Made by a program: the position numbers and the translations under genes | Part shown: positions 45,651-53,915 of the stretch, in pieces | How the letters are laid out: each line of letters opens with the position of its first letter | Position numbering within the stretch: the stretch's first letter is position 1 | Source: an uncultured SAR116 cluster alpha proteobacterium | GTDB lineage: Bacteria; Pseudomonadota; Alphaproteobacteria; Puniceispirillales; Puniceispirillaceae | DNA: 53,915 nucleotides | Direction of reading: 5' to 3' | Assembly (NCBI GenBank): GCA_902523435.1 | Contig: CABYZM010000008.1 | Coordinates: 1-53,915, forward strand | Notes under the pieces: model-generated | Told to the model about the DNA's origin: nothing | The model's input: the letters and a program-made list of their open reading frames with translations, nothing else | The model's database searches: none

Positions 45651-46500
45651 TGTAGCTGGTTACTCGAAAATGATGAGTTATGATGAACCTGGAACCCTAC
45701 AAAAAATCAAACAATTTTCTGAGCAAATACTTCGCCCTTTGCTTGAAAAATATAAAGGGAAGCTAATTAAGGGCTTGGGTGATGGCTGGCTCCTTGAATT
45801 TAATAGCGCCTCCGAGTGTGTAGAATTTGGACAACATGTCCAAAGAGCTTTGAACGAAAACAAATTTTTTAATCTTCGCATTGGAATTCATGTTGGAGAT
45901 GTTGAACATACGGAAAATGATATATTTGGTGATGCAGTAAATATTGCGGCACGCTTGGAATCAGTGGCCGAAATCGGACAACTGGCTATCTCGTCATCTA
46001 CTTATATTTGTCTTGACCAAAGCATCGCAAAATCTTTTAAAAATTGTGGTTCACATCAACTTAAAAATATATCAACCCCTATCGAAATTTGGAGTACTGG
46101 CGGCATTAACCTGAGCTCAAAAGGATTAAACGCGAGCGCCAGAGACAGTTCCAAAAAATATGTTTGCGTTGTGCCGTTTGACAACCCTGGCGGCGATGCA
46201 GGCCACTACGCGAAAGAACTTACAGCTCGGCTTGAGGTTGATCTGAATGCTAAAGATTGGATAAATAGTATTGTTCAATCAACGCCCATACCTGAAGATT
46301 TTGTTGTTACAGGGCGAATTGACGTGAGCGGCTCTAACGCGGTGACCGACCTTCAACTTAATGCGCCGGGGGGCAAAAATCTTTGGTCTTACAGAATGGC
46401 TGCTAATATGAGCAATATATCAGCGCTAGCAACATCTATGTCTGCTCAAATGTCAAATCAAATTCTGATGGAAATTATGAAAGTAAGGGGAAAGTATTAA
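45619..46500 (+). CDS. Class III adenylate/guanylate cyclase
   Basis: This 293-residue protein starts after AGGAGG within the 3' end of the cNMP-binding gene. The cyclase domain (1-165) has metal-binding Asp11 (LLADVAGYS) and Asp55 (GLGDGWLLEF), a purine-contact Lys51, and D-IFGDAVN-IAARLE with Asn108 and Arg112 for the transition state. All key residues are present, so it should be active; Lys favours ATP over GTP. The C-terminal part (about 175-293) resembles the predicted-TolB-like extension often following such cyclases. No membrane segment is present. Confidence 0.92.
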   Translation: MKRLGAVLLADVAGYSKMMSYDEPGTLQKIKQFSEQILRPLLEKYKGKLIKGLGDGWLLEFNSASECVEFGQHVQRALNENKFFNLRIGIHVGDVEHTENDIFGDAVNIAARLESVAEIGQLAISSSTYICLDQSIAKSFKNCGSHQLKNISTPIEIWSTGGINLSSKGLNASARDSSKKYVCVVPFDNPGGDAGHYAKELTARLEVDLNAKDWINSIVQSTPIPEDFVVTGRIDVSGSNAVTDLQLNAPGGKNLWSYRMAANMSNISALATSMSAQMSNQILMEIMKVRGKY

Positions 46501-46558
46501 ACATAACTTTCAGCAAAATTATTTACGTTGGATTTAATCAACTAGCATTTATAGTAAA

Positions 46559-46957
46559 TCACTGGACCTTCACCGGAACGCTACCTAATTCGTCGATGTT
46601 GAATTTTATGAGGTAAAGTCTTTTGAAATCACGGTTAAAAAATATCTTTGCCTGACCAGCTTCTTTTTCGCCGTATCTCCAAATAGCACATTTGTAAAAA
46701 AAACCATCTTTTCCACAAGTTTGCTTACTTGAATCATCAGGTTTCCCCAATATTTCCAATACATCTTGAGATACCAACCCAACTTGCAGTTTTCGTAATT
46801 GCATATCATTAAAACGCAATTCAACTATATCTTCTTCGATAGCCGTCTCATCTGCATTTGTTGGCTCTGATGAGAACTTGCCAATATTAATCTCTGCAAA
46901 TTCTGTTGCACATGCAGAAAGCATAAAGAAAGTTGATAAGATTAAAATAAATTTCAT
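46559..46957 (-). CDS. Small lipoprotein, possible SmpA/BamE fold
   Basis: ATG 46957 is chosen over an upstream TTG because it gives a compact type II signal peptide with lipobox LSAC (about Cys16). The mature part contains LRKLQVGLVSQDVLEILGKPDD, typical of the SmpA/BamE-like repeat (lxxGmsxxxVxxllGxP), and two Cys that can pair. Homologues assist outer-membrane assembly or bind beta-lactamase inhibitors. True BamE function is unlikely because of its setting among accessory genes. Confidence 0.7.
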   Translation of the reverse strand: MKFILILSTFFMLSACATEFAEINIGKFSSEPTNADETAIEEDIVELRFNDMQLRKLQVGLVSQDVLEILGKPDDSSKQTCGKDGFFYKCAIWRYGEKEAGQAKIFFNRDFKRLYLIKFNIDELGSVPVKVQ

Positions 46958-47002
46958 TATGCTAAAACTCTGTTTCAAAGAACTTTGTGCTAAACGGCAA
47001 TT

Positions 47003-47650
47003 CTATAGCCCTCGCAAAAGTTGGTTCATTAGCAGGGCTCTTTTCGGAGTGATATTATACCAATATGTCTTAAACTTATGGCCTCTCGAATTCACATTTA
47101 ATATCATTTCATCTGCAGCTTTTTTAAATAAGCTTTCTCTCTTCATTCCTTTAGATACTGCCGCTTCTTTGACGTAACCAATAAATCGAGGCCAATTTTT
47201 TGATTTATTTGGACTTATTGCTAAAACATTCTCTACGCCAAGTTGAAAAGCCATTGAGATTAAAGCTAGTTTTCTACCACCTTCGATTGTTTCCCAACCC
47301 TTGATCTCTCTCTCCATTTTTTTGATCAGTTTATCAACCTTTATTTTCAATACCGCGTTGGCTTCCTCTTCTTTGACATTCTCAACATTCTCTATCAATG
47401 CGAGCTCTTCAGGAGTTAAATGTGCTATAGCAAAACCATATCCAACGGATCGACCATTTCCATCTTGATAAGGAATGGATTCCATGCCTTCCAAGTCGAC
47501 CAAAATTTCAAAGGCCTTCAATGGAACATCCATTTTTGGCGGGGCGAGCTCTACCTGTTTTGTACTCAATGCATCTGCTATTACAACTGGCTTTTCATCA
47601 ACCTTTGTACAGGCGCTGAATAACAACACTAATAAAAATAAATAACGCAT
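47003..47650 (-). CDS. Lipoprotein GH24-type lysozyme
   Basis: This 215-residue protein has a short type II signal peptide with lipobox LFSAC (Cys14). Residues of about 45-200 form a T4-lysozyme/GH24 muramidase domain: VDLEGMESIPYQDGNGRSVG contains the catalytic Glu and the following Y-x-D-x(4)-x-x-G-Y-G pattern, and ALISMAFQLGVENV is the later helix. It should cleave MurNAc-GlcNAc bonds from the periplasmic side while anchored to a membrane. No holin, spanin or phage genes are near, so it is probably not a prophage remnant. Confidence 0.8.
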   Translation of the reverse strand: MRYLFLLVLLFSACTKVDEKPVVIADALSTKQVELAPPKMDVPLKAFEILVDLEGMESIPYQDGNGRSVGYGFAIAHLTPEELALIENVENVKEEEANAVLKIKVDKLIKKMEREIKGWETIEGGRKLALISMAFQLGVENVLAISPNKSKNWPRFIGYVKEAAVSKGMKRESLFKKAADEMILNVNSRGHKFKTYWYNITPKRALLMNQLLRGL

Positions 47651-47919
47651 AAACTACCACCAACTTTGATTTGCTAATGAGAAATGATACCTAACTTTCG
47701 ATAGAATGTAATGACCACAAACTCATATTGGGTTAGTCAAAATGAAATTGATAAACCAGTTATCGAGTTTGACTCTCTTCGCAGGCTATATCAACAAAAA
47801 TATCCCCGCTAAATAAAAAGAAAAAACATATATTTATGTTGCCAACACGCCGCAAAATTAGCGGGCGCCATCACCAAATTTTCAAACTTGTTTCTAGGAG
47901 AAAGTTTGATTAACCCGCC
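47651..47919. other. AT-rich intergenic region with 8 bp hairpin
   Basis: No gene is visible. TCAAACTT (47882-47889) and AAGTTTGA (47902-47909) form a perfect 8 bp stem 11 bp beyond the iolC stop. In the minus-strand direction the following bases are AAAATTT, so it could act only as a weak terminator. A second short hairpin, AACATA/TATGTT, lies at 47825-47840. Confidence 0.4.
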
Positions 47920-49816
47920 TTAAGCTTTCTTGGCTTTATCCCAAATTCCACATAATTTTTGATAGTTTTCTGCCATTTCATCAATGGCTTCAGCATCCGT
48001 TTTCGCGCCAAGAAACCATTGTTGCGCAACATCCGCAAAAATGGTTCTACCTACAGCAAAACCTTTTACTAAGGGATAAGTTGCGGCTATGGAAAAACTT
48101 TGCGCCAGCTTTTCCTCAGACTCACCTAAGCCTAGAATAACAATCCCGCGCGTATGGGCATCATTTCGTTCAATCGTATCAATCACATTCCGCCAGGCAG
48201 CAGCCGTTAACAATGGCTCCAACTTCCACCAGTCTGGAAAAATACTTTCATCATAAAAACGCTGGATGACCAAAGCAGTTGTCATATCGTCAATCTCCCC
48301 TGCTTTCGAGGGGATGACTTCAAGCAAAAACTCAAGCTGGTTACGCCGGCACGCCTCAAACAGCCTTTTAACAGTCTGAATTTGTTGTTTCCAAAGCCCA
48401 TGGTCATCATTTGGATGGCAAAAACACAAAGCTTTTACTACCTGGTCACGTGGCCACTCGGAAAGCCTACCAAAATCCGCTCCTAAATCAGGCTCTATTT
48501 CCAGCGGCCGCGAACCTGGCCATTCTGCGGGTCGGCCAACCCACAAGCCTGTGTCTGCTGCTGTAAAAAGGGCCTCCTGACCCAAACGGCCATCGCATAA
48601 AATCCCAAACCCCTTCTTATCACCAGCAATTTGCAGGGCTGCTTGCAAACATAAACATTTAAACTCGCCGATCTTTTCAGCTGTTGCCCCTTGCATCTCT
48701 TCCATTTGGCTTCTGTGATCAAAAGCAAAAACCTTTAATTCAGCCCAGTCAATATGGCGGTTAGTAGCCCAATGCACCTGCTCCAGAAGTACATCATTGC
48801 GCAAATCTGGACGTTTGATCTGATAATTGAAGAAAAACTGGAGCTCCTCCCACGACGGGTACGCAGGTGTACACCCATGACGACTGACAGCAAACGCCCC
48901 GCACGCGTTGGCATATTTCAGCGCGGTTGGCCAGTTCTCTCCGTCCAGCCAGCCCTTCAACAGGCCAGACATAAACCCGTCACCTGCGCCCAGCACATTA
49001 AACACCTCAATTGCAAAACCCGGACCGGTCTGGCCTTCATCAAAACTGTCACCGATTTCGTCTTCGAAAACCACTGCCCCCGCTGCGCCACGCTTGCATA
49101 CCAAAGTAGCGGCTGTGACCGCACGCACCGCCTTCAACGCAGATATTGTATCTGTGCTGCCACCGGCAATATGAAATTCTTCTTCTGTGCCTACAATCAA
49201 TTGAAACAAGTGCAGCGTCGATTGCAGCTTTTCAGTTACCTTTTGTGATTCAACAAAACGGCTTTCACCATCTCCATGGCCTGCCACCCCCCCACAGATT
49301 AGGTCGGTAATCAATATCCAACGCAGTTTTCAGTCCGGCTTCTCTCGCGATAGTTAAGGCTTTCAAAGTTGCCGCTTCAACTTGCGGGTGGCTGAGGTGA
49401 GTGCCTGTCGCCACAACTGCACGAGCTTGCTGGATAAAATCAGGGTCAATATCCTCAACATTGAGCCCCATATCCGCACAATTTTCTCGATAGAAAATAA
49501 GTGGAAACTGTTCCTTGTCACGAATACCCAACAAGACCAGTGCAGTCAGCCTGTCCGGGTCTGTTTTTACGCCTCTGATATTTACACCTTCGCGGACCAA
49601 CTCTTCACGAATGAACCGGCCCATATGTTCATCGCCAACCGCAGTAATCACGGCTGACTTCAATCCTAGCCGCGCTGTCCCGCAGGCAATATTTGTAGGA
49701 CTACCTCCAATGTATTTATCAAAGCTTCGCATATCTTCGAGGCGACCACCAATCTGTCCACCATATAAGTCAACCGATGACCGACCTATAGTAATCAGAT
49801 CAAGCGGTTTAGACAT
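47920..49816 (-). CDS. iolC: IolC kinase fused to DUF2090 aldolase, frameshifted
   Basis: The upstream frame (49816 to about 49290) is a PfkB sugar kinase: LITIGRSSVDLYG, GGSPTNIACGTARLGL, DIDYRPNLW. The downstream frame continues with GGVAGHGDG, the kinase motif NVLGAGDGFMSGLLKGWL, then a DUF2090 aldolase-like domain (about the last 300 residues). The join falls at a run of seven G (49287-49293 on the plus strand as C). With six G the frame reads through to 631 residues, the usual length. The product would phosphorylate 5-dehydro-2-deoxygluconate and cleave the phosphate in myo-inositol degradation. Confidence 0.88.
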
Positions 49817-50804
49817 CTGCCAGCCTCACAGGTTTGGAAGAATCAAAAGAACGTTGGGCCGCCTCAGCCATAGCCAGAGCCTGAACTCCATCTTGTAAGG
49901 AAACAGGCATATCATCTCCTTCCTGAACAGCTGCGACGAATGCCGCCCATTCCGCTTTGTAAGCCGACATATAGCGCTCTATGAAAAAGTAAGTTGGCTT
50001 GGCACTGATAACTCCCTGACTAGTTGACTTAACAACGCTATTTTCCAGCATATTTTGGGCTTGCAGCAAACCGTCCGCCCCCAATAATTCCAAGCGCTGA
50101 TCATAGCCATAGGCCGCGCGGCGACTATTTTTAATCACAGCTAGTTTCCCATCTGCATATGACAGAGTCACAACAGCTGTATCAATGTCACCTGCCCTGC
50201 CGATCTCAGGATCAACTAGACAGGCCCCAGAGGCAGTGATGGAAACGGGAGTCTCACCCATGATGAAGTTGGTCATATCAAAATCATGGATCATCATATC
50301 GCGGAACATCCCGCCAGAAACCTTGATATACTCGACCGGCGGTGGCGCTGGATCAAAAGACGTAACAGACAGCAATTCTGCCTTACCAATCTGCCCAGCA
50401 GCGAGACTGTCCCGAATAGCAGCAAAACTTGGATCAAATCTGCGATTAAAACCAATCATCACAGGCCTACCTGTTGCTGACACCGCCTTGAGACATGCTC
50501 TGGCTCTTTCCAAGCTTAAATCAACAGGCTTTTCACACATAACAGCTTTGCCCGCCTGTGTTGCTGCTTCGATCAAATCAGAATGTGTATCAGTTGAAGT
50601 GGCAATTAAAACCGCATCAATGGCATCGTCAGCGATGATTTCATCTGAACTCCTCACCTGCGCATGATATTTTGCCGCCAATTCTTCTGCCGCTGGTCCA
50701 TAAACATCTGAGATCGCCGCTAACCTGGTACCCTCATGCGCAGCAACCACTTCCGCATGAACCTGTCCGATGCGCCCAGCGCCTAACAATCCAACTTTTA
50801 ACAT
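49809..50804 (-). CDS. iolG: Inositol 2-dehydrogenase (Gfo/Idh/MocA family)
   Basis: This 331-residue protein has an N-terminal Rossmann motif VGLLGAGRIGQVHAE, the catalytic EKP motif (MCEKPVDLS, residues near 97) and a GGMFRDMMIHDFDMT block with the conserved Asp and His. It oxidises myo-inositol to scyllo-inosose with NAD. It overlaps iolC by 8 bp, supporting a joint inositol pathway; iolB, iolD and iolE are not in this window. SD AAGGAAGG lies before the start. Confidence 0.92.
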   Translation of the reverse strand: MLKVGLLGAGRIGQVHAEVVAAHEGTRLAAISDVYGPAAEELAAKYHAQVRSSDEIIADDAIDAVLIATSTDTHSDLIEAATQAGKAVMCEKPVDLSLERARACLKAVSATGRPVMIGFNRRFDPSFAAIRDSLAAGQIGKAELLSVTSFDPAPPPVEYIKVSGGMFRDMMIHDFDMTNFIMGETPVSITASGACLVDPEIGRAGDIDTAVVTLSYADGKLAVIKNSRRAAYGYDQRLELLGADGLLQAQNMLENSVVKSTSQGVISAKPTYFFIERYMSAYKAEWAAFVAAVQEGDDMPVSLQDGVQALAMAEAAQRSFDSSKPVRLADV

Positions 50805-51210
50805 ATATGAACACCTTCCTTTTCCTAGAGGGTAAAAGCTGTGTGGAAGGATTCAAGAGCTTTGTCAACATTGCAATTAATACAGTGCCCCCTATTCATA
50901 AGGCCTTTCATAATCACTTTTCCGAAAAACCTTGCCTGCCTAGTGAGTGACAGGAAATTCAAATTTCATACGATAGCTTACCGCACTAATTTTTTGGGTG
51001 CGCTCTATCTAATCACCATTGCACCATAATGAATTCAAGTGGAATTAAAGAGTATCTTAGAAATGGGTTAAAATGGAGTGCGAGACACACTCCCTAGTAG
51101 ACAAGTTATTTCACGATAAAGTGGCAAAACGAACTCAGAAAAAAGGCTGGCATCCGCTGCATCAATTGATGCATTTACGTGAACGCAAAAGTGTAAAGTA
51201 TGAAATTTTA
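50805..51210. other. Intergenic region, no gene recognised
   Basis: This stretch of about 400 bases upstream of iolG has no convincing coding frame; a 74-codon plus-strand frame in its right part runs into the cyclic-nucleotide-binding gene and lacks family resemblance. It should hold the iol promoter. No tRNA or strong hairpin was seen. Confidence 0.5.
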
Positions 51211-51590
51211 TCAAGAAGAGCTGCCTTTCATGTATTGTCTGGAGACATCGAGCCACTTTCGAAAACAATGCAAAAGGAACGGGTCCGCTTGATCTAGCAT
51301 TGCCTGAAGGTGCGCTTCTGGAATAACAATTACAGCCGTTTTGACTATTGCTTTTGCAGTGAAATATCTTTCGTTATTTGCAAATAATATTTTCCAAACG
51401 CCTAATACCTCACCCTCACCTAAAATTGCAGTGCGTATTTTTGTGTCACCTTCATTTCTTATTAACTCGAGCTCACCAGTTTCGATAATATAGCCATCAC
51501 CGTTAGTATCCCCTCACGAAAGAGAACGTCTCCAGCTTTGAGAAATCTCCTAGAGAAATTAGCTGACAACTTATCAAAGTCATAATCCAT
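51211..51590 (-). pseudogene. Cyclic-nucleotide-binding domain gene, frameshifted
   Basis: Reading the minus strand from ATG 51590 gives MDYDFDKLSANFSRRFLKAG, then DVLFREG, after which the frame breaks at a run of four G (51510-51513 as C). If one G is added, the sequence continues with TNGDGYIIETGELELI, GEGEVLGVWKILF and a final FRKWLDVSRQYMKGSSS. This is a complete small cNMP-binding domain (about 126 residues) with an E-x-G-type phosphate cassette (GEGEVLG). As written it would give a truncated product. It is the second disrupted cNMP-binding gene in this island. Confidence 0.65.
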
Positions 51591-51651
51591 TAAATTTTCG
51601 CCGTTGGATGTCTGAAATCTTTAAATAGCCAATAAATAAAAACAAATGCAA

Positions 51652-52076
51652 TCAGTCTGAAGAAAAAGTGTCTCTTATTGAGGTCAAGGCTCGCTGAATA
51701 GAAGTATCAAAGTTACATTCAGCGATGAACAACATATCTTTTCCTATATACTTATAATTCTGAGTATAAAAATAATCTTGATATTTCCTGTCTATAGAAA
51801 GACGTACTTTATTTCCTTTTTTAACAAAAATCTTACTTTTAGAATTTTGGAAATAAAATTTCTCTGGCTGTCCCAATACTTCAATTGCAAAAAATCTCTC
51901 ATGCAACAAACAACGATTAACCAACTTAGCTTCAAAGTATGGCTTTTTAGAAAAGAAAAAGTTTTGTCTAAAGTTTTGTAGCGACGCCCAATGAATTATG
52001 AAGACAGCAAAAAGGGTTATTGCCCCAATTACTAAAAGGGTCTTAATTAAACGAAAATTCTTTTCACTTATCCCAT
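51652..52076 (-). pseudogene. Small membrane-anchored protein, start frame disrupted
   Basis: A 90-codon frame is open from a TTG at 51924, but upstream in the same frame lies sensible membrane-anchor sequence (TLLVIGAITLFAVFIIHW) with no start codon. An ATG at 52076 with AGAGG before it is one base out of frame; adding one G to ATGGGA would give MGISEKNFRLIK leading into the anchor. The full product would be about 141 residues: one N-terminal helix and a basic, Phe/Tyr/Lys-rich domain. No family is recognised. It lies 61 bp upstream of the broken cNMP-binding gene on the same strand. Confidence 0.5.
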
Positions 52077-52218
52077 TATTTTACCTCTGGAGTGATCATA
52101 ATCTTCAAATTTGCCAACTTTAAGGCAACGGCTGAAAGCCAATGGTCGAGGGCTGTGTTGCTAACTTTTAAGAAAGAACTGTGTATGTAACCAACTTCGC
52201 TAATACACAAGCATATTT

Positions 52219-52704
52219 CTAATCGACGACCTTTTGAATGAGCTTCACAATCTGATCCTGTTCAAAATTGACCAACTCGCCTGCAATTTTTTGGTGAAAT
52301 TCTGACTCTTTATTAATTAGTAATCCATAAACTTCAGATTGCTGAAGCAATCCAGGTAATTCCATTGCCCTGACCTGTCTTCTTATTGTCTCAAAAGGAA
52401 GCCCCGTCATGCTACTTATCAGGCTTATGGAAAGCTTTTTGGAATCTAAGTATCTTTCAAGTGTTTCCTTGCCAGTTTTTGCAATCTCTGTTCTAACAGT
52501 TTCAAAAGGCTCGTCTATCCCTTTTTCGGCCAAAATGAGTAGTTCGTGCCAGTAAATTACTTCCGCAATTAATGCTCTAATCGGTGTTCCAGCAAGTTTT
52601 GCCATTCGCCTATGTCTGGTAATATTGAATTCCAAGTAATGGATCCAAGTATCCAGAAAATTTTTCTGCAAGAGCTCTTCGTAACTTAAATTCTGTTCTG
52701 TCAT
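52219..52704 (-). CDS. HTH-type regulatory protein
   Basis: ATG 52704 is preferred over a TTG two codons earlier. The 161-residue protein is all-helical at the N-terminus (about 1-90). It carries a helix-turn-helix-like segment, LISSMTGLPFETIRRQVRAM (about 95-115), followed by a short wing-like LLQQSEVYGLLI. This resembles small winged-helix regulators. It might control the nearby cNMP/membrane genes, but no target is shown. Confidence 0.6.
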   Translation of the reverse strand: MTEQNLSYEELLQKNFLDTWIHYLEFNITRHRRMAKLAGTPIRALIAEVIYWHELLILAEKGIDEPFETVRTEIAKTGKETLERYLDSKKLSISLISSMTGLPFETIRRQVRAMELPGLLQQSEVYGLLINKESEFHQKIAGELVNFEQDQIVKLIQKVVD

Positions 52705-53154
52705 AACCAATCTTCATTATACAAAATCTTTGAAAGAAATAACGACATACCAGCCTAATATCAATTATTGATTTAAGTACATTCAATATCAGAAGAATTA
52801 AAGTTTGACCAAAATCAAAAGAATATCAAATAATTACGTATAAATTCCCAATAAAACAAAAACACTTGGTAATATCTTGGCCTCAGAAATAAAGCTAAAA
52901 TAAAAAACCCAAAAAAGAATTTAACATTGAGTGACTTCTCATCATAGATATATCGATGTTTTTGGCAATGTGGGTATGATCTGAACCAACGACCCTCAGT
53001 TTACCAGCCTGATATTTATCCTGGTGTCTCTGTGATTTTTTTTAGTCACGTCGCGGTGTGCTACCACCTAAAGTTGATCGTTGCGGTTAAATTCGTAATG
53101 AACTGCTGCTAAAAATAAATTCCTTTAGCGGCTATGGATCAAAAAAATAGGTAA
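52705..53154. other. AT-rich intergenic region, nothing recognised
   Basis: About 450 bases between the HTH gene start and the end of the DUF4149 gene. It is strongly AT-rich with stop codons in all frames. I see no tRNA, repeat array or clear terminator. A TTTTTTTT tract (53037-53044) lies within it without a convincing stem. Confidence 0.5.
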
Positions 53155-53583
53155 TCACATTGTATTTGTGACTACAACGAATATGGACAAACAAATTTGC
53201 ACAACAAATATCAAAACAGAAAGCAGATGAAGTATTTTGAACGGCTTTTCCATCTGTTCGTCTCCCGATAAAACCGCATCACGCGCTTTGTTAATTTTAG
53301 GCGTTAGAATAAGATAGTTTATTGCAAACCCCGCTGTAATCACGCACGAAATCAAAATTAAATCTAGTTCTTTGTCAAACAACGAAAGCATAACCATTGC
53401 TAATGATATAAAAAGACCAGCCAAGAATAGTCGTGGAAACACCGCTCGCAAGAACCTAGCCGCTGCATCTTGTGATAGAGCTTTGAAAACTACTGGAGAA
53501 ACGACAACTACAAAAAACAGCATGAAGCCGATGAGTGCTGCATTTAACACAATCAGATAATAATTAAAAATACTGGTAAAAAT
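53155..53583 (-). CDS. DUF4149-like membrane protein
   Basis: The protein has four hydrophobic helices and the family-type SPVVFKALSQDAAARFLRAV and FPRLFLAG blocks, as in DUF4149 (TMEM205-like). The first ATG/GTG start in frame is GTG 53550, which has no SD. Thirty-three bases upstream an in-frame ATT (53583) has AAGGAG at six bases, and starting there extends the first helix (142 residues). I therefore propose an unusual ATT start, with GTG 53550 as the alternative. Function is unknown. Confidence 0.7.
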   Translation of the reverse strand: MFTSIFNYYLIVLNAALIGFMLFFVVVVSPVVFKALSQDAAARFLRAVFPRLFLAGLFISLAMVMLSLFDKELDLILISCVITAGFAINYLILTPKINKARDAVLSGDEQMEKPFKILHLLSVLIFVVQICLSIFVVVTNTM

Positions 53584-53734
53584 GATAGGCTCCTTCTTGT
53601 TATAAAATTAAAACTGTAATGTGAGAGAAATGTTTGCTGCGAATATCACGTGATATAATTGAATAAATAGACCGATTTTTGATCTAAATAAGACTACGAG
53701 AGACAAAAACATTACTGAGAATTAGGGGTATGCA

Positions 53735-53915
53735 GTGCCAGAAGGCCACACTATTCATCGAGCTGCTCGCGATCATCAACAGATCTTTGCAAATCAAATA
53801 CTCAAGATCTCCTCTCCACAGGGTCGCTTTGCAGACGGCGCGAACATTATAAACGAAAACCTTTGTATAAATGTTGAAGCATTTGGCAAGCATCTTCTCT
53901 ATCACTTTAATAACA
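53735..53915 (+). CDS. Nei/Fpg family DNA glycosylase, 3' partial
   Basis: A GTG at 53735, with AGGGG six bases upstream, begins (M)PEGHTIHRAARDH. Pro2 and Glu3 are the catalytic N-terminal pair of Fpg/Nei bifunctional glycosylases, and the later VEAFGKHLLYHF matches the conserved G-K-x-LL region with the catalytic Lys. The H-T-I-H form is typical of Nei-like (endonuclease VIII) proteins. The first 60 codons are in the window; the rest lies beyond the end. It removes oxidised bases from DNA. Confidence 0.85.
   Translation, partial: MPEGHTIHRAARDHQQIFANQILKISSPQGRFADGANIINENLCINVEAFGKHLLYHFNN

Noticed and set aside
47003-47650. Prophage remnant based on the lysozyme
   Set aside because: It has a lipobox and no phage structural, integrase, holin or attachment-site sequences surround it.
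49287-49293. Programmed frameshift in iolC
   Set aside because: The family is normally a single frame and a seven-G run is a common sequencing-error site, so an artefact is simpler.
51073-51297. 74-codon plus-strand frame
   Set aside because: It overlaps the minus-strand cNMP-binding coding end and has no SD or family resemblance.

Overview
The window looks like a chromosomal segment of a marine alphaproteobacterium, perhaps SAR116-like. That placement is an inference from gene content: a System I cytochrome c maturation block with fused CcmH/CcmI, an arginine-to-spermidine pathway through carboxyspermidine, a DUF4212/Na+ symporter pair, hydantoinase A/B, IolC fused to DUF2090, and a photolyase. 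Reading the sequence suggests a middle (about 12.8-44.8 kb) of moderate GC holding conserved metabolic genes, flanked by two visibly AT-rich accessory regions (1-12.8 kb and 44.8-53.9 kb). I saw no tRNA, rRNA, CRISPR array, transposase or phage structural gene.

Left accessory region (1-12.8 kb). Two gene clusters converge and overlap by 39 bp at their 3' ends. The plus-strand cluster encodes two related secreted proteins, a short TolR/MotB-like single-pass membrane protein, a soluble lytic transglycosylase, two cytoplasmic proteins I do not recognise, and a membrane protein whose N-terminal half resembles the Lon (S16) proteolytic domain but lacks the catalytic lysine. The minus-strand cluster encodes a glycine-zipper protein, a lipoprotein, two secreted helical proteins, a MotA/TolQ/ExbB-like channel subunit, and two N-terminally anchored periplasmic proteins, one rich in PPPL repeats and TonB-like in layout. 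Together they read as an uncharacterised energised trans-envelope machine. This is the best candidate for a new system here. A MASE1-like membrane protein and a small winged-helix protein lie just upstream.

Middle region. CitE-like lyase, a VOC protein, ccmE-ccmF-ccmG-ccmHI, then convergently the polyamine operon (speA, carboxyspermidine dehydrogenase, carboxyspermidine decarboxylase, speB). Next come an alpha/beta hydrolase and a long minus-strand catabolic stretch: hydantoinase A and B, an AbrB-family membrane protein, a PhyH dioxygenase, a COG4091 dehydrogenase, TerC, a histidinol-dehydrogenase-family enzyme and a zinc alcohol dehydrogenase. A DUF4212/Na+-solute symporter pair with a strong terminator follows, then a YggT-like protein, photolyase, EamA transporter, rhodanese, glyoxalase-like protein, PrpF-family isomerase and a BKACE enzyme.

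Right accessory region (44.8-53.9 kb). A cAMP-type module (membrane cyclic-nucleotide-binding protein plus class III cyclase), two lipoproteins (one a GH24-type lysozyme), the inositol genes iolC-DUF2090 and iolG, a second broken cyclic-nucleotide-binding gene, an HTH protein, a DUF4149 membrane protein and the start of a Nei/Fpg DNA glycosylase cut by the window end. Four reading frames in this region are broken by single-base indels at G/C runs, which points to sequence errors or recent decay.
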